Assembly (NCBI RefSeq): GCF_003343245.1
Contig: NZ_CP024901.1
Span: 1,488,001 to 1,552,000, forward strand
From: Photorhabdus laumondii subsp. laumondii
GTDB taxonomy: Bacteria; Pseudomonadota; Gammaproteobacteria; Enterobacterales; Enterobacteriaceae
Reading direction: 5' to 3'
DNA length: 64,000 nt
Shown: positions 58,913 through 64,000 of the stretch, piece by piece
Layout of the letters: every line of letters starts with the position of its first letter
Position numbering within the stretch: position 1 is the stretch's first letter
Translations under genes and position numbers: made by a program
Notes under the pieces: model-generated
Seen by the model: only the letters and a program-made list of their open reading frames with translations
Databases searched by the model: none
Told to the model about the DNA's origin: nothing

Positions 58913-61063
58913 TTAGTTTTCGCCAATTTGTTGATGCCACAGATGCGCGTATAAGCCGCCTTGCTGGAGCAATTGGTCATGTGAGCCAAATTCGATAATT
59001 TGCCCCTGATCTAACACACAGATTTTATCCGCGTGGCGAATTGTATTGAGCCTGTGAGCAATACTGATCACTGTTCGGTTACGGCATATTTCGTCCATAT
59101 TTGCCATGATTGCCGCTTCAGATTCATAGTCCAATGCTGAGGTAGCTTCATCAAGGATCAGGATGGTTGGGTTGACCAAGAGCGCTCTTGCTAATGCGAT
59201 TCTCTGTCTTTGACCACCTGAAAGATTGACTCCTTTCTCCCCAACTGGATGCGCAAAACCGTGAGGAAGGGATTGAATAAATTCAATGGCCCCGGCTAAC
59301 TCAGCGGCACGATAGACTTCTGCATCTGTTGCGTTGGGCTTACACAGCCGAATGTTATCGGTGATGCTGCCAGAAAACAGGATACTTTCCTGGAGCACAA
59401 CACTCATATTGCGGCGTAAAGAGACGGGATCAGCAATAGCTAAATCCATGCCATCAATCAAAACTTGTCCATGTTGAGGTACGTATAACCTTTGTAGCAA
59501 ACGGGTGAGAGTACTTTTACCTGAACCGGACGGTCCAGTTATACCAATAAATTGACCCGATTTTATCAATAACGACAGGTTCGCCAGAACTTCCGGTGTA
59601 TCGTCATGGTAGCGGAAGCGAATATTTTTGAATTCAATTTGGCCTTCCAGCTCAGGTACAGAAGCCAATCCCTGTTTACTGTTTTCCATTGGCTCATCAA
59701 GAATATCCCCCACACGTTTCAACGCGATTAACGTATGCTGAAAATCCTGCCAAACCTGTGCCAGCCGGAGGATAGGTTGCGTGACGTGTCCGGCCAGCAT
59801 ATTGAAGGCGATAAGTTGCCCCGGAGTCAGTTCACCGCGTAAGACTTCGGTCACCCCCCACCATAGGAGGATCGCGGAGGTAAATTTCTGGACAAAATCG
59901 ATTCCCTGTCCTGCGATTAAACCGCTTTTCTGTGCCGCGAAGCTTTTAGTCAACTGTTGGCTGAGAATACGCTGCCACTGATGTAAGAAACGGTTTTCAG
60001 TAGCGGTGGTTTTGATGGTTTCAATCCCAGTGACGGCTTCAGTCAGAAAGCTTGTTGCATTTGCATCGGTTTCATATTCTGCTTCTACTTTGCGGCGAAT
60101 AACCGGCCCGGCGACTACCCAGAATATGAAGTAAACAAAAAGTGAGCCAATAACAATCCAGGTTAGTATCCAGGCATAATAAAACATGATGCCAATAAAC
60201 ATGATGACGAAAATTAAATCCAGCAACAGCATCAGGGTAGAACCTGTCAGAAACTGGCGGATTTGAGACATCTCTCTGACTCTGGCAATGATCTGCCCTG
60301 TTTGCCGTTGCTTAAAATATTGCAGCGGCAATCCTGCCAGATGACGATACAGTCGCCCGGAGAGCTCGGAATTTATCTGGCTTGCCATGTGCCCAAACAC
60401 GGTGTTGCGCATAAAGCTATACAAGGGTTCGGCAAGGGCGATAGCGAGCATAGCCATACCTAATACATGCAGGCTAGATAAACTTCGTCCTACTAATACC
60501 TTATCGATGATGTTTTCAAACAAGATCGGACTGGCCAGTGCAAATAACTGGAGAACCATGGCAAACAAAAACAGATCTCTTATCTGACTTTTCTGGCGGA
60601 AAATGGAGGGATAAAACCAGCTCAAGCCGAATTTGACATGCTTCTTAGTTAATTCCTGATCTGCGATTAAAAGAATCTTATATACATTCTCTTTATTACC
60701 CGTAGATGTAGATAGGGAAAGCGATTGAGTTTGTTCAGTCACAGGATCGAGAATGGTAATATTGTCATTCTCGACTTCAATGAGTACCCACCACCGTTGT
60801 TCCAGCTCAATCAATGCCGGTAAGGGTAATGTTGGCCCTGTGTTGACAGTTAATCGCTCAATTTTACTGTGTAGCCCAATAGCGTTGGCGGCTTCACGCA
60901 GCTGTAGTTCACTCAGATATAAGGAGTCAAAACCCAGGCTGTGTTGAAGTTGATCGACAGTAGCTGACTTATGAAATTGTTTCCCCACATAGACGATGCA
61001 ATTCAGCGCCTGATTATGAGTGTAGTTACTGGAGTCAGTAGCAGAAGAAGGTAATAGGTTCAC
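58913..61063 (-). CDS. rtxE: Type I secretion ABC transporter, RtxE-like, with inactive C39-like domain
   Basis: The 716-residue fused ABC exporter has an N-terminal C39-like domain (about 1-125), six-helix transmembrane domain (about 155-440) and nucleotide-binding domain with Walker [10 protein letters not shown], signature LSGGQRQR and Walker B ILILDEATSALD. The residue aligning with the protease cysteine appears to be Ala (NQALNCIVYVGKQFH), so it should bind rather than cut substrate, as in HlyB. It is the third gene of an ABC-HlyD-ABC operon, 2 bases after the HlyD gene. Two ABC proteins around one adaptor match RtxB-RtxD-RtxE of MARTX systems; the RtxE label comes from order. Confidence 0.85.
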   Translation of the reverse strand: MNLLPSSATDSSNYTHNQALNCIVYVGKQFHKSATVDQLQHSLGFDSLYLSELQLREAANAIGLHSKIERLTVNTGPTLPLPALIELEQRWWVLIEVENDNITILDPVTEQTQSLSLSTSTGNKENVYKILLIADQELTKKHVKFGLSWFYPSIFRQKSQIRDLFLFAMVLQLFALASPILFENIIDKVLVGRSLSSLHVLGMAMLAIALAEPLYSFMRNTVFGHMASQINSELSGRLYRHLAGLPLQYFKQRQTGQIIARVREMSQIRQFLTGSTLMLLLDLIFVIMFIGIMFYYAWILTWIVIGSLFVYFIFWVVAGPVIRRKVEAEYETDANATSFLTEAVTGIETIKTTATENRFLHQWQRILSQQLTKSFAAQKSGLIAGQGIDFVQKFTSAILLWWGVTEVLRGELTPGQLIAFNMLAGHVTQPILRLAQVWQDFQHTLIALKRVGDILDEPMENSKQGLASVPELEGQIEFKNIRFRYHDDTPEVLANLSLLIKSGQFIGITGPSGSGKSTLTRLLQRLYVPQHGQVLIDGMDLAIADPVSLRRNMSVVLQESILFSGSITDNIRLCKPNATDAEVYRAAELAGAIEFIQSLPHGFAHPVGEKGVNLSGGQRQRIALARALLVNPTILILDEATSALDYESEAAIMANMDEICRNRTVISIAHRLNTIRHADKICVLDQGQIIEFGSHDQLLQQGGLYAHLWHQQIGEN

Positions 61064-61065
61064 GA

Positions 61066-62421
61066 TTATTTCTCCCTCAATGCTTCAGATTGATACTCTC
61101 TGATAGGGCTCAAGAGATAATCGATAACGCGGCGTTGGTCGGTTTTGATTTCAGCGACGATTGACATTCCTGGGGTAATTTCAACCTGGGTATCGTCTAT
61201 GGCAATGCTATTACGTTTAAGGCTCACTTGAGCAGGAAAGACCAATCCTAGCTGTTCATCGGTGGTTGAATCTCTGGATATACTCAACAGTTCGCCGTCA
61301 ATCGTGCCATAACGTGTATAAGGGAAAGCATCGACCTTAATGGTGACTTGTTGCCCCGAATAAACAAACCCGGCGTCTTTGTTTAAAATTTGCACTTCCG
61401 CCAACTGCACATTGTCATCAGGGACGATCACCATCAAGTTTTGTGCTGGTTGCAGTACCGCGCCTAATGTATGGACGCTGAGTTGTTGAACTGTTCCTGT
61501 GACGGGGGAGCGAATGACTTCAAGTTGTTCCCGTACCTGAGCTTTTGCCAGCTCTTGCTCTAAAACGACCAATTGAACTTCGGCCTGTTTTCTTTTATCA
61601 AACCATTCGCGCTCTTTTTGTGTTTTCAGGCTGTTTAAGCGCTCTTCCAGGCTAATATATTGCGATTGCAGAACATGAAACTCCGCATTTTGTTGGGCAA
61701 TCAGGCGTTCTGTTTCCAGAAACTCTTTTTCCTGTTCAAGATATTCAACTTTACTGATCACTTGTTTTTGACTTAAGGTTTGACGTGCTTTTAAACGCTG
61801 GCTGATATTTTGTCGGAGCTTAGTGAGCGCATTGATATCGCTTTTTCGTGATTGTTGAGAAGAGAGATTGACGTTCATCTCTGCTTTCAGATTTGTTACA
61901 ACCGCTTCGTATTCTCTTTTCTCCCGGGAATAGTTGTCAGCAACTTGTGTTTGTTGAGATACCGGCAAAGCCTGAAACAGCTCCTGTTTTGTCGGTTCCT
62001 GCTCTTCTGTCAAAGCTTGATAACGAATTTTTTCGTGGGCTTGATATTCGATCTGCTTTAATAACCGGGTGATATCTTGGTTAACACCGAGTGTGTTGAG
62101 TGTCAGCAGTGGGGCGTCTTTCTCTACCCGCTGCCCATTCTGAACATGGATAGCGGTCACCCGGCTCTGTTCGTATGCCTGAATTATCTGAGAACGGCCA
62201 GAGACAATCAGGCGACCGGTTGCGGTTGCCTGAACATCCAACTTACCCAGATAGGCCCAGAGCAAGGCCATGATAATGCCGATACTGAGCGTGATTGCAG
62301 TGTAGCGGGCAAAAGGTGACGGTGGTCGTTGTGACAATGCTAAATGTGTCGGTAAAAAGTCATAGTGCTGCGGACAAGGGCGCAACCAGGTTTTAATTTT
62401 ATTCTTAAACGCTTTAATCAT
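61066..62421 (-). CDS. rtxD: HlyD-family periplasmic adaptor of the type I exporter (RtxD-like)
   Basis: The 451-residue membrane fusion protein has a short cytoplasmic N-terminus, one helix (TAITLSIGIIMALLWAYLG, about residues 41-59), a lipoyl half-motif, a long coiled coil (about 130-300, rich in Q/E/K), the second lipoyl half (VIRSPVTGTVQQLSVHTLGA) and a beta-barrel domain ending in the HlyD C-terminal pattern VEITPGMSIVAEIKTDQRRV. It bridges the inner-membrane ABC proteins to a TolC-like outer channel. It overlaps the upstream ABC gene by 8 bases. Confidence 0.9.
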   Translation of the reverse strand: MIKAFKNKIKTWLRPCPQHYDFLPTHLALSQRPPSPFARYTAITLSIGIIMALLWAYLGKLDVQATATGRLIVSGRSQIIQAYEQSRVTAIHVQNGQRVEKDAPLLTLNTLGVNQDITRLLKQIEYQAHEKIRYQALTEEQEPTKQELFQALPVSQQTQVADNYSREKREYEAVVTNLKAEMNVNLSSQQSRKSDINALTKLRQNISQRLKARQTLSQKQVISKVEYLEQEKEFLETERLIAQQNAEFHVLQSQYISLEERLNSLKTQKEREWFDKRKQAEVQLVVLEQELAKAQVREQLEVIRSPVTGTVQQLSVHTLGAVLQPAQNLMVIVPDDNVQLAEVQILNKDAGFVYSGQQVTIKVDAFPYTRYGTIDGELLSISRDSTTDEQLGLVFPAQVSLKRNSIAIDDTQVEITPGMSIVAEIKTDQRRVIDYLLSPIREYQSEALREK

Positions 62422-64000
62422 GACAAGGCATCTCCTGTTTTAATTCTTGTTGTAACTGCCAGAGCTTCCGGTACTGTCTACCGTGGTTAAGTAGCTGTTC
62501 ATGAGAGCCTTGTTCGAGAATTTCCCCCTGTTTAAGAACAATGATGCGATCACAATGACGTACAGTTGAAAGGCGGTGTGCGATGGTGATAACCGTTCTG
62601 CCTTGGGCAATTTCTGCCATATTTGATTGAATGCGTGATTGTGACTCGTCATCAAGCGCACTGGTTGCTTCATCAAGAATGAGGATTTTGGGGTCAGCGA
62701 GGAGAGTCCGGGCAATAGCCAGTCGCTGACGCTGACCACCAGATAAAGATTGCCCGCCTTCTGCAATGGTTGTGTCATATCCCATCGGCAGCCTGAGAAT
62801 AAATTCATGAGCGCCTGCCAGTTTGGCGACTTTAATCACCGATTCTAGGCTGGCATCGGGTTTCGACTGAGCGATATTTTCATATACTGTTTTATTAAAT
62901 AAGAAATTTTCTTGCAGAACCACACCAACTTGTTGTCTGAGTGTTTCGATCCCTATGTTTTGCAATGGAATGCCATCTATGGTGATTGCGCCGGTTTCCG
63001 GGGAATAAAGGCGGAGTAATAAACGTGCCAGCGTGCTTTTCCCAGAACCGGAAGTACCTACGATACCAATGGCTTCTCCGGCTCTGATATCAAGGGTCAG
63101 TCCTTTGATAGTTGGCGGAATATCAGGTTGATAGCGAAAGACAATATTGTTAAACGAAACTGCACCATGCAGTGCTACCTGCTGCTGGCCGGATTGTTGC
63201 TCGGTTGGCAGGTTTAACATATCTCCTAATTTATCTACGGCTACCCGTGTTCTGATGAATTGTCCCCACAGTTCTACCAACCTGGCTAATGGCTGGGAAG
63301 TGTGGTTGACCATCATATTGAAGGCGATCAACTGACCGAGGGTCATTTGCAGTGATAAAACCTCTGATGCGCCTAACCAGAGAATTGCCGCACCGGTAAC
63401 TTTTTGCAGTAGCATAACAATATGGTTTGAGCGATTACCCAGTTGCTGTACTGCAAAACTAGTATCTACCATCTTCTCAGTCTGGCTATCCCAACGGCGA
63501 ACGAATTTGGGCTCTACCGCCAGACTTTTCAGGGTTTCAGCACCAGAGACCGTTTCAGTCAGAAAAGAGGTATTTATTGCTGCATGGGTGAATTGTTGTT
63601 CAACCGCTTTTTCCATACGAGGCGTCACCCACCACGCCAAAATGGCATAAAAAGGGAAGGTTGCGAGAAAAACCCAAGTTAGTAGGCCGGATAACAGGCT
63701 CATCACGTAGATGAAAATAAACATAAATAGAACATCGACAGATAAGGTGAACATTGAGCCGGTCAGGAATTCTCTAACGGTGTCCAGTTCACGCACCCGA
63801 GTAACAATCGCTCCCACTTGGCGGGATTTAAAAAAGAGTAAAGGTAGCCCGAACAGATGCCGGACTAGTTTTAATCCCAGTTTAATATCAATGCGGTTTG
63901 CGGTGTGAGCGTATTGGTATTCTCGTAATCCACGTAAAATCACCTCGATGATGCCGGCGATGATTAAGCCAAAGACTAATACATCAAGTGTTGATAGCGC
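62414..64000 (-). CDS. rtxB: Type I secretion ABC transporter, RtxB-like (5' end outside window)
   Basis: The frame stays open to the window edge, so at least 528 C-terminal residues are present and the start is missing. Visible parts are the end of the transmembrane domain (GLPLLFFKSRQVGAIVTRVR, typical HlyB loop) and an ATPase domain with [17 protein letters not shown] and ILILDEATSALDDES. The first in-frame GTG inside the window (63943) is not the real start because the upstream codons continue a membrane helix. It overlaps the HlyD gene. A full gene of about 700 codons is expected. Confidence 0.88.
   Translation of the reverse strand, partial: ALSTLDVLVFGLIIAGIIEVILRGLREYQYAHTANRIDIKLGLKLVRHLFGLPLLFFKSRQVGAIVTRVRELDTVREFLTGSMFTLSVDVLFMFIFIYVMSLLSGLLTWVFLATFPFYAILAWWVTPRMEKAVEQQFTHAAINTSFLTETVSGAETLKSLAVEPKFVRRWDSQTEKMVDTSFAVQQLGNRSNHIVMLLQKVTGAAILWLGASEVLSLQMTLGQLIAFNMMVNHTSQPLARLVELWGQFIRTRVAVDKLGDMLNLPTEQQSGQQQVALHGAVSFNNIVFRYQPDIPPTIKGLTLDIRAGEAIGIVGTSGSGKSTLARLLLRLYSPETGAITIDGIPLQNIGIETLRQQVGVVLQENFLFNKTVYENIAQSKPDASLESVIKVAKLAGAHEFILRLPMGYDTTIAEGGQSLSGGQRQRLAIARTLLADPKILILDEATSALDDESQSRIQSNMAEIAQGRTVITIAHRLSTVRHCDRIIVLKQGEILEQGSHEQLLNHGRQYRKLWQLQQELKQEMPCHD

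Overview
The window is about 64 kb of a chromosome from an AT-rich gammaproteobacterium of the order Enterobacterales. I infer Photorhabdus or a close relative. The evidence is gene order closely parallel to Escherichia coli, many ERIC repeats, and an RTX-type exporter at the right edge. Species identity cannot be proved from the window alone. Almost all genes lie on the minus strand.

Positions 1-10.2 kb (minus strand) read nrdHIEF, proVWX, an MFS transporter and ygaZ(H). This is the E. coli order: class Ib ribonucleotide reductase, the ProU glycine betaine/proline betaine importer, then an exporter pair. A paired NrdR operator precedes nrdH, and a promoter very like E. coli proU P2 precedes proV. 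Positions 10.5-11.4 kb carry ogt and cspE on the plus strand.

Positions 11.5-36.1 kb form a housekeeping block: crcB, lipA, lipB, ybeD, dacA, rlpA, mrdB, mrdA, rlmH, rsfS, nadD, holA, lptE, leuS, gltIJKL, lnt, corC, ybeY, ybeZ and miaB (all minus), with ubiF divergent. It joins lipoate synthesis, cell-elongation wall synthesis, ribosome maturation, envelope assembly and glutamate/aspartate uptake. Positions 36.4-37.0 kb hold a six-tRNA operon (Met-Leu-Gln-Gln-Met-Gln), followed by nagE/nagBAC (amino-sugar use) and then glnS on plus. Here nagE lies on the same strand as nagBAC and lacks the EIIA domain.

Positions 45-55.7 kb are accessory and sit between glnS and fur. They contain a LysR regulator, a heme-oxygenase-like diiron oxidase candidate, a PheA/TfdB-type FAD monooxygenase, a cupin, a periplasmic chitobiase (feeding the nag genes) and a DinJ/YafQ-type toxin-antitoxin pair. 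ERIC elements, gene remnants and a duplicated palindrome separate them. The oxidase/monooxygenase/cupin trio is the best candidate for an undescribed small-molecule pathway.

Positions 55.8-57.6 kb return to the conserved order with fur, fldA and ybfE. From 57.7 kb to the edge there is a GlxA-type AraC regulator and an ABC-HlyD-ABC operon. That arrangement matches the atypical RtxB-RtxD-RtxE exporter of MARTX toxins, and the first gene runs off the window.
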